Positions 15,782-23,864 of a stretch of DNA of 37,247 nt are shown here, one piece after another. Positions within the stretch are counted from its first letter, which is position 1. The number at the start of each line of letters is the position of its first letter. Below the pieces are notes generated by a model, which worked only from the letters and a program-made list of their open reading frames with translations, did not search any database and was not told the origin of the DNA. Position numbers and translations under genes: made by a program. Origin of the DNA: Caldilineales bacterium (GTDB taxonomy: Bacteria > Chloroflexota > Anaerolineae > Caldilineales > Caldilineaceae); assembly GCA_012271135.1 (NCBI GenBank), contig JAAXGZ010000016.1:1-37247 (forward strand), given 5' to 3'.

Positions 15782-16837
15782 TCAGTCGAACATCGCAGGA
15801 TCGCGGGCCAGGGCGATTTTGACCACATCCTCGCCGTCCAGCGAATAGGTGCCGTTCAGGGCGTCGAAACCGGCCTGCACCCTTTCCAAAGGCAACACGT
15901 GGCTCACCATCTCGCCGATGGGCAGGTCCAACTGTTCAAGCAGTGCGTGGCCGCGCACGAAGTGGGGGAAGCGACTGCCCCAAATCCCCTCCACCCGGAT
16001 GTTGGGGAGCAGGATGTGACGGGCCGGGTTGATGGGAACTTCACCGATGTCCACAAAGTGCCCGCACTCAATGAACTTGCCGTCCTGTTTCACATACCCG
16101 AAGCCTTCCGGCACGGCCGGGAGGAACCCGGCGCACTCGAACACGACGTCGGCGCCTTCACCCCGGGTCAGGTCCATCACTAGTTCATGGCGGGCCTCCC
16201 GCTCGGAATGGACCGCAATGTCAATGGTTTCGTGGGCTCCCAGACGCCTGGCCAGTGCCAGACGGCCGGACGGCCCCCCGATCATGATGACCCTGGCCGC
16301 GCCGCTCAGACGGGCACAGATCATGACCATCAGACCGATTGCGCCGGAGCCCTGCACGAGCACCGTGTCGCCCAACTGGACCTCGGCCCGTATCACGGCA
16401 TGGGTGCCAATGGCAAACGGCTCTGCCAGCACGGCGGTCCGCGGGTCGGTTTCGGTCCGGATCACGCAGGCGTCCGGATCGTCCAGATGGATGTACTCCG
16501 CAAACCCGCCTGAAAACGGCGACTCCAGACCGCGGTAGCCGAATGGCTGGCCAAGGGCATTGCGCGGGTGGTACACAACCCGATCGCCCTCCCGCAGGGG
16601 ATTGCCAAGGTAGTCGCGGCTGCGCCCGGAGCCCAACGCCGCCACCGTGCCCACGGCCTCGTGTCCCAACAGCGTGGGTTCGGGCAGACCGTTTTGCCAG
16701 TTGTGGAGATCGGTGCCGCAGATTCCACCGAGTTCCTGTTGCAGCAGCAGTCCGCCGGCCGCGGGGTCGGGCACCCGGCCCTGCTCCACCGAAAAGGCCT
16801 GTCCGGCAACGACCACCGCGCGCCCTGTCAAGTCCAT
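15782..16837 (-). CDS. zinc-binding alcohol dehydrogenase (MDR superfamily), copy 2
   Basis: A 351-aa paralogue of the dehydrogenase at 13029-14078. Catalytic-zinc residues are in GGICGTDLHNWQNG and LLGHEAVGTV. The NAD(P)-binding motif is GSGAIGLM, followed by VIMIGGPSGRLALARRLGAH. The structural-zinc cysteine lobe is missing here too. The middle segment (RVVYHPRNALGQPFGYRGLE) differs from the other copy in the substrate region, suggesting different substrates. It follows the MazG-like gene by 47 nt on the same strand. The tnpB element separates it from copy 1, so the two were probably adjacent before insertion. Confidence 0.9.
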   Translation of the reverse strand: MDLTGRAVVVAGQAFSVEQGRVPDPAAGGLLLQQELGGICGTDLHNWQNGLPEPTLLGHEAVGTVAALGSGRSRDYLGNPLREGDRVVYHPRNALGQPFGYRGLESPFSGGFAEYIHLDDPDACVIRTETDPRTAVLAEPFAIGTHAVIRAEVQLGDTVLVQGSGAIGLMVMICARLSGAARVIMIGGPSGRLALARRLGAHETIDIAVHSEREARHELVMDLTRGEGADVVFECAGFLPAVPEGFGYVKQDGKFIECGHFVDIGEVPINPARHILLPNIRVEGIWGSRFPHFVRGHALLEQLDLPIGEMVSHVLPLERVQAGFDALNGTYSLDGEDVVKIALARDPAMFD

Positions 16838-16884
16838 GAAAACTCCCTGTCCTGTGTAGCTGTTTCAGTTTCTCTCGGCGGCAC

Positions 16885-17289
16885 CTAGCGGTCGTCGCCA
16901 TCCCCGCCAATTTTGCCCCGCTCCCGGCGGGACGACAGCTTGGCAATGTTGGCCTGGGCCACCTCCGCCAGACTCAGGTCCAGCTGTGTGCAAATCTGGG
17001 TCAGGTACCACAGGACGTCGCCCAACTCGCCCTTGAGCGCCTCCCGGTCCGCCTCGGTGATCTGTCCGTCGCGATCCCTGAATATCTTCTTGACCTTGCC
17101 GGCCAGTTCGCCGGCCTCGTTGGTCAGACCCAGGGTGGGATAGACGATCGGATGATTTGTTTCTATCACTCCCCAGGTGGCAAAGGACCGCGTCTGGTAC
17201 CAGTCGAACATGTCCCTGACATCGTCCGACGCGACATCGCCGGACACCGGTGGCTGCTTGCCCACGGCCAACCCCTTGCAGCCCGTCAT
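16885..17289 (-). CDS. MazG-like nucleotide pyrophosphohydrolase
   Basis: A 134-aa protein of the MazG-like all-alpha NTP pyrophosphatase superfamily. The metal-binding helices are visible: GLTNEAGELAGKVKKIFRD (E-x2-E-x2-K) and ELGDVLWYLTQIC (E-x2-D). Members hydrolyse nucleoside triphosphates, often damaged ones, to monophosphate and PPi. A family-typical start would be near MFDWYQTRSF, but the ATG at 17289 overlaps the stop of the ABC gene as ATGA, which favours translational coupling with an N-terminal extension of about 26 residues. It links a house-cleaning enzyme to an exporter operon; the reason is unclear. Confidence 0.85.
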   Translation of the reverse strand: MTGCKGLAVGKQPPVSGDVASDDVRDMFDWYQTRSFATWGVIETNHPIVYPTLGLTNEAGELAGKVKKIFRDRDGQITEADREALKGELGDVLWYLTQICTQLDLSLAEVAQANIAKLSSRRERGKIGGDGDDR

Positions 17290-19127
17290 GCTGCGGTTGC
17301 AGGTTCCGCCTGCGGAACCCCGTTGGGTGAAACGACATCCGAAAACTGGCGGGTATGCAGGTCGGCATAGAGGCCGCCCAGCACCATCAGTTCGTCGTGC
17401 GTGCCACGCTCCACGATCCGGCCGTGGTCCATCACAAGCACCATGTCCGCATTGCGGATGGTGCTCAGGCGATGCGCGATCACGATGCTGGTCCGATTGC
17501 GCAGCATACGCTGCATTACGTTTTGGATAACGACCTCGGTGCGCGTATCCACGCTTGCCGTGGCTTCATCCAAAACCAGGATCCGGGGATCCGCGACGAG
17601 GGCCCGGGCAAAGCTGAGCAGCTGCCGCTGCCCCTGCGAAAGCGTACCGCCACGCTCCCCAAGCTCGGTGAGATAGCCGTCCTCGAGTTCGAAGATGAAG
17701 GGCTCCGCCTCAACCAGTTGGGCCGCCTCCGCCACCTCGGCATCCGTGGCTTCGAGCCGGCCGTAGCGAATGTTCTCCTGCACCGTGTCGGAGAACATGA
17801 AGTTCTCCTGCAGGACCACCCCGATCTGCCGGCGCAGGCTGTCCTGGCTCACATCGCGCACATCGATGCCGTCGACGCGCACGGACCCGGACTGCACGTC
17901 GTAGAAGCGCGCCAGGAGATTGATCAGGGAGGTCTTGCCGGCACCGGTGGGGCCCACCACCGCGCAGGTCTGGCCGGCACCCACCCGGAAACTCACGTCC
18001 CGGAGCACGGGCTCGTTCGGATCGTAGCCGAAGGTGACGCCGTCGAATTCAACTTCGCCCCCGACGGCCGGGAGCTCGACGGCATCGGGCGTATCCTCCA
18101 GGTCCGGCTGCTGATCCAGCAGTTCGAACGTCCTTTCGGCGCCGGCCAGGGCTCCCTGCAAAATATTCCACTGCTGTGAAATTTCCTGGAGGGGGAAGAA
18201 GAAGCGGCGGATGTATTCCAGGAACGAGATCAGAACGCCGAGGGTCACGCGGCCCTCCAACACCATCCAGCCGCCCAGCCCAATCACGGCCGCGGTGATC
18301 AGCGCATTCAGGGACTCGATGGCCGGGGCGAAGGCCGCGGAAATGCTGACGGCCCCGACGTTGGCCTCCAGATTGTCCCGGTTCAGCCGGTCGAAGTGCC
18401 GCTGGTTGGCTTCGACGCGGTTGAAGGCCTGAGCCACCTTAACCCCCGCGATGCCCTCTTCCAGTTCCGTGGAGACGGCACCCAGGGACTGTCGGCTTCT
18501 CCGGTAGGCGACCCGGGCCATGGCCGCCAGCCGCGTGGACACCAGCAGGATCAGGGGCACCGCGCACAGCGAGATTAACGCCAGGCGCCAGTCGAGCACC
18601 GCCATGGCTCCCAGCAACAGCAGCATGCGCACCAATCCGCCGATCAACTGGGTCAGTCCCTGGCTCAGGAACTGGTTCAGCACGTCAACGTCGTTGACCA
18701 GCTTGCTCATCAGATCGCCGGCGTCGTTCTTGTCGAAGTAGGAGAGCGACAGACTCTGGATGCGGACAAAGATGTCCGCCCTGAGTTTCGTCATCAGCTT
18801 GCCGGTCAACAGTCCCATCATGTAGAACTGCCAGCGGAAGCCCAGGTACTGCAGCCCGTAGTTCACCAGCAGAATGGCCAACGGCAGGTACAGGCCCCGG
18901 ACCGTCGGCGCCTCAATCAGGATCCGGTTGTCGATGGTCCAGCCGATCATGAACGGACCGAAGGCAATGGCACCGCTGGCCAGGGCCATGGTGGCCATGA
19001 CGATCACCGAATTCAGCCGGTAGCCAACCACGAGGCGCAGCACGCGCCAGGCGGTGGCCCGCAGCGAATGGGAATCGGTTTCGTCGACCTGGGCAGCCAG
19101 CTCGAAGCTGCGGGTGGCACGGCTCAA
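17286..19127 (-). CDS. ABC exporter half-transporter with consensus catalytic residues
   Basis: A 613-aa fusion of a six-helix exporter transmembrane domain (residues about 30-330) and a nucleotide-binding domain. NBD motifs: Walker A GPTGAGKTS near 390, ABC signature LSQGQRQ near 492, Walker B with catalytic Glu in LVLDEATASVD near 517, and switch His in IVIAHRLST near 549. Glu and His are normal but the signature is altered (LSQGQ rather than LSGGQ). This complements the defects in the upstream partner, as in heterodimeric exporters such as TM287/288 or LmrCD. The start is TTG, overlapping the partner's stop as TTGA, with AGGAG 8 nt upstream. The substrate is unknown; lipid, peptide or drug export are all possible. 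Confidence 0.9.
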   Translation of the reverse strand: MSRATRSFELAAQVDETDSHSLRATAWRVLRLVVGYRLNSVIVMATMALASGAIAFGPFMIGWTIDNRILIEAPTVRGLYLPLAILLVNYGLQYLGFRWQFYMMGLLTGKLMTKLRADIFVRIQSLSLSYFDKNDAGDLMSKLVNDVDVLNQFLSQGLTQLIGGLVRMLLLLGAMAVLDWRLALISLCAVPLILLVSTRLAAMARVAYRRSRQSLGAVSTELEEGIAGVKVAQAFNRVEANQRHFDRLNRDNLEANVGAVSISAAFAPAIESLNALITAAVIGLGGWMVLEGRVTLGVLISFLEYIRRFFFPLQEISQQWNILQGALAGAERTFELLDQQPDLEDTPDAVELPAVGGEVEFDGVTFGYDPNEPVLRDVSFRVGAGQTCAVVGPTGAGKTSLINLLARFYDVQSGSVRVDGIDVRDVSQDSLRRQIGVVLQENFMFSDTVQENIRYGRLEATDAEVAEAAQLVEAEPFIFELEDGYLTELGERGGTLSQGQRQLLSFARALVADPRILVLDEATASVDTRTEVVIQNVMQRMLRNRTSIVIAHRLSTIRNADMVLVMDHGRIVERGTHDELMVLGGLYADLHTRQFSDVVSPNGVPQAEPATAA

Positions 19128-20998
19128 GGTACGCGCTCCTGTAGGACCTTCGCCAGGGAAGACCGCCGCCTGAGCACCGCCTGCTCACGTGCCGCATCCC
19201 TGTTGAACTGCGAGGCGATGATGTCTGCGTAGATCGAGCTGTGTGCCACGAGCTCTTCGTGTGTGCCGCGGTCGACAATGCGTCCACCCTCAAGGACCAA
19301 TACCTGGTCGGCCTCGCGCACGGTGGAAATACGCTGGGCAATCACAAAGGAAGTCCGATCCTGCATCAGAAGCCTGAGGGCCTCCAGAATGCGTTCCTCG
19401 GTCTCGGCATCGACCGCGCTGGTGCTGTCGTCCAGAATCAGGATCCGCGGATCCATCAACAGGGCACGGGCGATGGCAACGCGCTGGCGTTGGCCGCCGC
19501 TCAGGCCCACGCCGCGTTCGCCCACGCGGGATTCATAGCCGTCCGGCAGTTCCGCTATGAAGTCGTGGGCGGCCGCGGCCCGGGCCGCCTGCTCGATTTC
19601 CGCCTGCGATGCCTCGGGGCGGCCGTAGGCAATGTTGCTGGCGATTGTGCCCGAAAAGAGGATCGCCTCCTGCAGGACAATCCCGATCTGCGACCGCAGC
19701 GACGCCAGGGTCACGGCGCGCACGTCCTCGCCGTCGATGGTGACCGATCCGGACGATACGTCGTAGAAGCGCGGGAGCAGGTTGATGATGGAGCTTTTGC
19801 CCGAACCCGTCTTGCCCATGATGGCAATGGTCTGGCCGGGCGACGCCAGGAAGCTCACGCCCTTCAGCACGTCCGTAGTCTGGCCGGCATAGCGGAAGTA
19901 CACATCGCGGAACTGCACGCGGCCGGCAACCGACCCCAGGACGCGGGCATTCGGGGCGTCCGTCAATTCGGACGGCGTGTCCAGGACCTCGAATATGCGC
20001 TCGGCGCTCACCAGCGCCCTAACCATCATGCCCGCCAGAAAGCCGATTGTCATCAAGGGCATGGTGAGGAAGATCAGATAGGTGATGAAGGCGGTCAGGT
20101 CGCCAATCGACAGCGCGTCCCGCATGACCAGACTGCCGCCGAAACCCAGAATGAGGGTCAGTTGGATGTTGGACATCAGGAAGGTGGCGGGAAAGACCTT
20201 GGACACGCTGTTGATGAACTTCAGCAGGTTGAGCCGATAGTTTTCGTTCTCCACCGCGAAGCGATCGATTTCGAAATCGGCGCGGGCAAAGGCCTTGACC
20301 ACCCGGATCCCCGACAGGTTCTCCTGCAACCGGGCGTTCAGCTTGTCGAGCGTCGCCTGAATGTTGCCGAAATAGGGGCGGATTACCCTGACAAAGACAA
20401 CCAGCAGCAGAATGTTCAGGGGAAAGATAACCCCGGTGACGATGGCCAGCCGCCAGTTCATGTAGATGAGCGCGGCGAACGTTCCCGCCAGCATCAGACT
20501 GGAGGTGATCATGAGGAACAGCCCCTGCCCCATGAACTGGCGGACCAACTCCACGTCGTTGGTGGCGCGGGTCATCAACTGGCCGGTCTGCGCCCGGTCG
20601 TGATAACTGAAGCTGAGGTTGTGAACCTTGGTATAAATTTGGTTGCGCAGATCGAAGGCCACGCTCTGGCTGGCCTTCTCGCCCAGGAAGTTCTGGAGGA
20701 AGTTGAACATTCCCCGTCCGACCGCCAGGCTGCTCAGGAGGATGGTGCCGTCCCGGATCACCCGCCAGTCGAAGTCGACGATTCCGGCAGTCCCGCCCTG
20801 CAGGGCGTCGGCCAGGTTGTCGACCACCCAGCGTATGACCTGGGGCGAACCCAGGACTGTGGCCGTCATGAGCACCAGGCTGATCAGGGCTCCAGCAGCC
20901 TGACCGCGGTAGGGTCCCAGGGCGCGCAGCAGGCGCCACATGGTGCGCGCCGAGGGATTGGGGCCGCTTTCAGATGGTTGGGAACCAGAGGATTGCAT
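19124..20998 (-). CDS. ABC exporter half-transporter with degenerate catalytic residues
   Basis: A 624-aa transmembrane-plus-NBD half-transporter, first gene of the operon. NBD motifs: Walker A GKTGSGKSS near 393 and consensus signature LSGGQRQ near 499. Walker B reads LILDDSTSAVD, with Asp where the catalytic Glu should be, and the switch region reads FVIAQRIST, with Gln replacing His. These two changes mark the degenerate-site subunit of a heterodimeric exporter, and the partner at 17286-19127 supplies the matching altered signature. The open frame begins at 21082, but the ATG at 20998 starts a normal N-terminus (MQSSGSQPSE) leading into the first helix. Four-base overlaps chain it to the partner and then to the MazG-like gene. 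Confidence 0.9.
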   Translation of the reverse strand: MQSSGSQPSESGPNPSARTMWRLLRALGPYRGQAAGALISLVLMTATVLGSPQVIRWVVDNLADALQGGTAGIVDFDWRVIRDGTILLSSLAVGRGMFNFLQNFLGEKASQSVAFDLRNQIYTKVHNLSFSYHDRAQTGQLMTRATNDVELVRQFMGQGLFLMITSSLMLAGTFAALIYMNWRLAIVTGVIFPLNILLLVVFVRVIRPYFGNIQATLDKLNARLQENLSGIRVVKAFARADFEIDRFAVENENYRLNLLKFINSVSKVFPATFLMSNIQLTLILGFGGSLVMRDALSIGDLTAFITYLIFLTMPLMTIGFLAGMMVRALVSAERIFEVLDTPSELTDAPNARVLGSVAGRVQFRDVYFRYAGQTTDVLKGVSFLASPGQTIAIMGKTGSGKSSIINLLPRFYDVSSGSVTIDGEDVRAVTLASLRSQIGIVLQEAILFSGTIASNIAYGRPEASQAEIEQAARAAAAHDFIAELPDGYESRVGERGVGLSGGQRQRVAIARALLMDPRILILDDSTSAVDAETEERILEALRLLMQDRTSFVIAQRISTVREADQVLVLEGGRIVDRGTHEELVAHSSIYADIIASQFNRDAAREQAVLRRRSSLAKVLQERVP

Positions 20999-21467
20999 GG
21001 GGAGTTGTTGCCCGGTGCCTTCCTGTACGCAGGGCGAAACCCGAGAAACGTAATACAAGCCGGAAGCGGGCCGAGATACCAAATATTGTAGTCAACGGCC
21101 GGCTGCATTGCTGAGGAGACTGCAGCCGAATGCCTATTGGTTCGGTGGCCGAGGGGTCCGTTCAGGCGGAGCAGGGTGCCAAGCGACCTCCGTGTGGCCA
21201 ACACGATGTCGATGCCGCCAAATGTGCAGGCGTATATTGAACGGCGATGGAGCCGTGGGCCGCATCCGGAGGCTGTCCTTGCACCGTTGTCTGTCGGCTC
21301 CTTCACCGGACCGCGGCCATGCAGGAATCGGATACGATCTTCCTGTTGCTGCAACCCGTACCGATCGGCTACGGCATCCCTACCGGAACCAGCCGAAGCT
21401 AGCAATGCGCGGGTCGTTCCCGGCCCCGCACGGACCGCGGGACGGCTTTCGCATCAGGAGACTGAAC
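20999..21467. other. divergent intergenic region between the ABC operon and GH32
   Basis: About 470 bp between divergent genes; it must hold promoters for both. Candidate elements are weak: a TACAAT on the minus strand near 21085-21090 and TATATT near 21233 on the plus strand, neither with a good -35 at normal spacing. Open frames extend through it, but none has a family resemblance or ribosome-binding site. Confidence 0.35.
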
Positions 21468-22889
21468 GTGCATCGAAGCGAGCTTTTGCACCAGGCTCAG
21501 GACGCACTGAAGCTGGCTGTTCCCCGCGCCCAAGCGGATCCCAGCCGACCAGCCTTCCACTTCCGGGCGCCGGCCCAGCGCATGAACGACCCCAACGGTC
21601 CGATTTTCCACCGGGGCTGGCATCACATCTTCTACCAGACCAATCCGCTGACGGACATTACCAGGCCGTTCGGCACAAATTTTTGGGGCCATGCCCGCAG
21701 CCGCGATCTGGTGAATTGGGAACACCTGCCGTTTGCCCTGATTCCCGACCACGCCTCGGGGGAGTTCGGCTGCTGGTCCGGAACCGTGGGGGTGAACGGC
21801 GAGGGCAACCTGGTGCTCCTGTACACCAGTGTGCCCGACCGGCAAGACCGGAGCCGGATCCCGTTCCAGCAACGGGCTGCGATCGGTGATGCGGCGGATC
21901 GCTCCTTCCGACCCTTCGACGGGAACCCCATCCTGGCACTGGACGATCACCTGCGGTTGCCCGGCGGGCCGGTCATGGATCCGACCTGGCGCGATCCTTA
22001 TCTTTGGGTTCATCGGGGACGAACCTTCATGACCGTCGGCATGGGCGGCGCGGAGGCGGGTTCGCCGCTGTTCGAGGCCGCGGACAGCAGTCTGACGCGT
22101 TGGACATACAGGGGCTCCATGTGCCCGGTAAGCGCGGAGTGTCCCAACTTCTTCCCCCTGGACGGCCGCTGGATCTATCTGTATTCGCCCTTCGATGCCG
22201 TCGAGTACCGGATCGGAGACTTCGATCCCGACACGCCTTCGTTTACCGAGCTGGACGGCGGCATCGTGGACCATGGCTGCCGGGACTGGAACGGCTTCTA
22301 TGCCAGCAACGTGCACACCGCCCCGGACGGCCGCCAAATCCTGCACGGTTGGGTCCGCGGTTTTGAGGAGGGCCACGGCTGGAACGGGTGTTTGGCCCTG
22401 CCCCGCGAGTTGACCCTGGATGACGACCTGGTTCTGCGCCAGCAGCCCATACAGGAGCTTCAGGCCCTGCGCGGACCGGAGCGGCGGGTTGCGGGCATGT
22501 TGCTGGACAACGCCAGCCAGCCCCTTCCGGACGTGGCGGGCAGCCAACTGGAACTGCGAGTGTGCATGCAGCGTCTGTCCGCCGAATCCTGCGGTATCCG
22601 GTTGCGCGCGGACGCCAGCGGCAACGGCGGGGTTGCCGTTGGCCTCTCCGACGCGGGCCTGGTCGTGGATGAACAACCGCCCGTGCCGCTCACCGACGAG
22701 AACACCGAATTGCACATCTTCCTGGATCGATGCGTGGTGGAGGTGTTTGCCGACGGAGGACGCGTGGCCTTCACCCGCGTGATCCGACAGGATCTGTGGG
22801 ACACGGGCGTGGCCGCCTGGAGCCGGGGTGGCGTGGCCGTCCTGGACCAACTGGCGGGTTGGTCCATGGACGCGGCCAACATTCGTTGA
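21468..22889 (+). CDS. glycoside hydrolase family 32 (beta-fructosidase / sucrose hydrolase)
   Basis: Hydrolyses beta-fructosidic bonds in sucrose, sucrose-phosphate or fructans. About 473 aa, with the five-bladed propeller motifs of GH32: RMNDPNGP with nucleophile Asp41, TWRDPYLW with the transition-state Asp176, and AECPNFFP with acid/base Glu224. The C-terminal beta-sandwich includes LHIFLDRCVVEVFADGGRVA, a conserved GH32 segment. There is no signal peptide, so a cytoplasmic enzyme acting on imported sugar is likely. The start is taken as GTG 21468 because AGGAG lies 7 nt upstream; the longer open frame from 21108 has no family-like sequence. No sugar transporter or kinase adjoins it. Confidence 0.9.
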   Translation: MHRSELLHQAQDALKLAVPRAQADPSRPAFHFRAPAQRMNDPNGPIFHRGWHHIFYQTNPLTDITRPFGTNFWGHARSRDLVNWEHLPFALIPDHASGEFGCWSGTVGVNGEGNLVLLYTSVPDRQDRSRIPFQQRAAIGDAADRSFRPFDGNPILALDDHLRLPGGPVMDPTWRDPYLWVHRGRTFMTVGMGGAEAGSPLFEAADSSLTRWTYRGSMCPVSAECPNFFPLDGRWIYLYSPFDAVEYRIGDFDPDTPSFTELDGGIVDHGCRDWNGFYASNVHTAPDGRQILHGWVRGFEEGHGWNGCLALPRELTLDDDLVLRQQPIQELQALRGPERRVAGMLLDNASQPLPDVAGSQLELRVCMQRLSAESCGIRLRADASGNGGVAVGLSDAGLVVDEQPPVPLTDENTELHIFLDRCVVEVFADGGRVAFTRVIRQDLWDTGVAAWSRGGVAVLDQLAGWSMDAANIR

Positions 22890-23098
22890 ACTGCCTCGCG
22901 GTGCCGGATGGTCACCTGTGCCGTCCGGAGCCAAAACCTGGGTCCAGGCCAGGCACGCCGCCTCGAAATGCTTCGGAATCGGCCTCACTGGGTCCAAGCC
23001 AACGCGGCCTCCGCGGCAGCACACGGCTATACTCCCCGGATTGTCGTGTTTCAGAGCCACAAACCTCGACCCGACAGGATGTCCCACAAGGGATTTTT

Positions 23099-23776
23099 AT
23101 GAATTACGAAATCATCGGCACGACCATGCAGGCGGTCGAAATCACGTTGGCAGCAGGCGAATCCGTAATCACGGAAGCCGGGGGCATGGCCTGGATTTCA
23201 GGTGAAGTGGACATGTCGACCAAGGCCGAGGGTGGCCTGTTCGGCGGCATCAAACGCAAGCTGGCCGGCGAATCCTTCTTCCAGACCACCTATACCGCCC
23301 AGCAGGATGACTGCGTCATCAGTTTCAATCCCTATGCGCCGGGCAAGGTTCTGCCCTTGGAACTCACCGGAAGCAACGAATACGTGCTGCAAAGGGATGC
23401 CTTCATGGTGTCGGAGACCACCGTGGAGCGGGACATTCACTTCCAGCGACGCCTGGGCGCCGGCTTCTTCGGGGGCGAAGGCTTCATCTTGCAGAGGGTC
23501 TACGGAACCGGTGTCGTGTTCGTCGAGGTGCCCGGCGAGGTCGTTGTCAAGGAACTGGCCGCGGACGAGGAATTGAAGGTGGATCCGGGCCACATCGCCC
23601 TGTACGATTCAACCATCGACTTCGATGTGAAACGGAACGAAGGCGTGCGGAACATCGTGTTCAGCGGCGAAGGTCTGTTCCTGGCCCACTTGCGGGGACC
23701 GGGCCGCGTCTGGCTGCAAACCATGACGCTGCAAAACCTGGCCGCCAAAATATCTCAGCACTCGCCGTCCAGCTGA
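23099..23776 (+). CDS. AIM24 / TIGR00266 family protein
   Basis: A 225-aa protein of the AIM24 (TIGR00266) family. Features are MNYEIIGTTMQAVEITLAAG, the EAGGMAWISG turn, GGLFGGIKRKLAGESFF, and a repeated beta-roll with GLFLAHLRGPGRVWLQTM at the end. Bacterial members have no defined enzymatic role; yeast AIM24 is mitochondrial and supports inner-membrane organisation. No signal peptide or membrane segment is seen. The ATG at 23099 has AAGGGA 5 nt upstream and matches the family start. It lies 209 nt after GH32 and 88 nt before pepF on the same strand. Confidence 0.85.
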   Translation: MNYEIIGTTMQAVEITLAAGESVITEAGGMAWISGEVDMSTKAEGGLFGGIKRKLAGESFFQTTYTAQQDDCVISFNPYAPGKVLPLELTGSNEYVLQRDAFMVSETTVERDIHFQRRLGAGFFGGEGFILQRVYGTGVVFVEVPGEVVVKELAADEELKVDPGHIALYDSTIDFDVKRNEGVRNIVFSGEGLFLAHLRGPGRVWLQTMTLQNLAAKISQHSPSS

Positions 23777-23864
23777 TCCGCTTCGGCAAGTTAGGAATTC
23801 CGGTGTGCGGCCGAGACCCGCGACACCAGCCTCAAACCAATTCAAGATAAGGAACCACAAACCG

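Noticed and set aside
19241..21091. 616-codon plus-strand frame opposite the ABC gene
   Set aside because: Shadow of the minus-strand ABC exporter, with His/Gly/Asp-rich antisense composition and no domain.
21108..21467. N-terminal extension of GH32
   Set aside because: The sequence is Arg/Pro-rich and unlike GH32, and GTG 21468 has an AGGAG ribosome-binding site 7 nt upstream.
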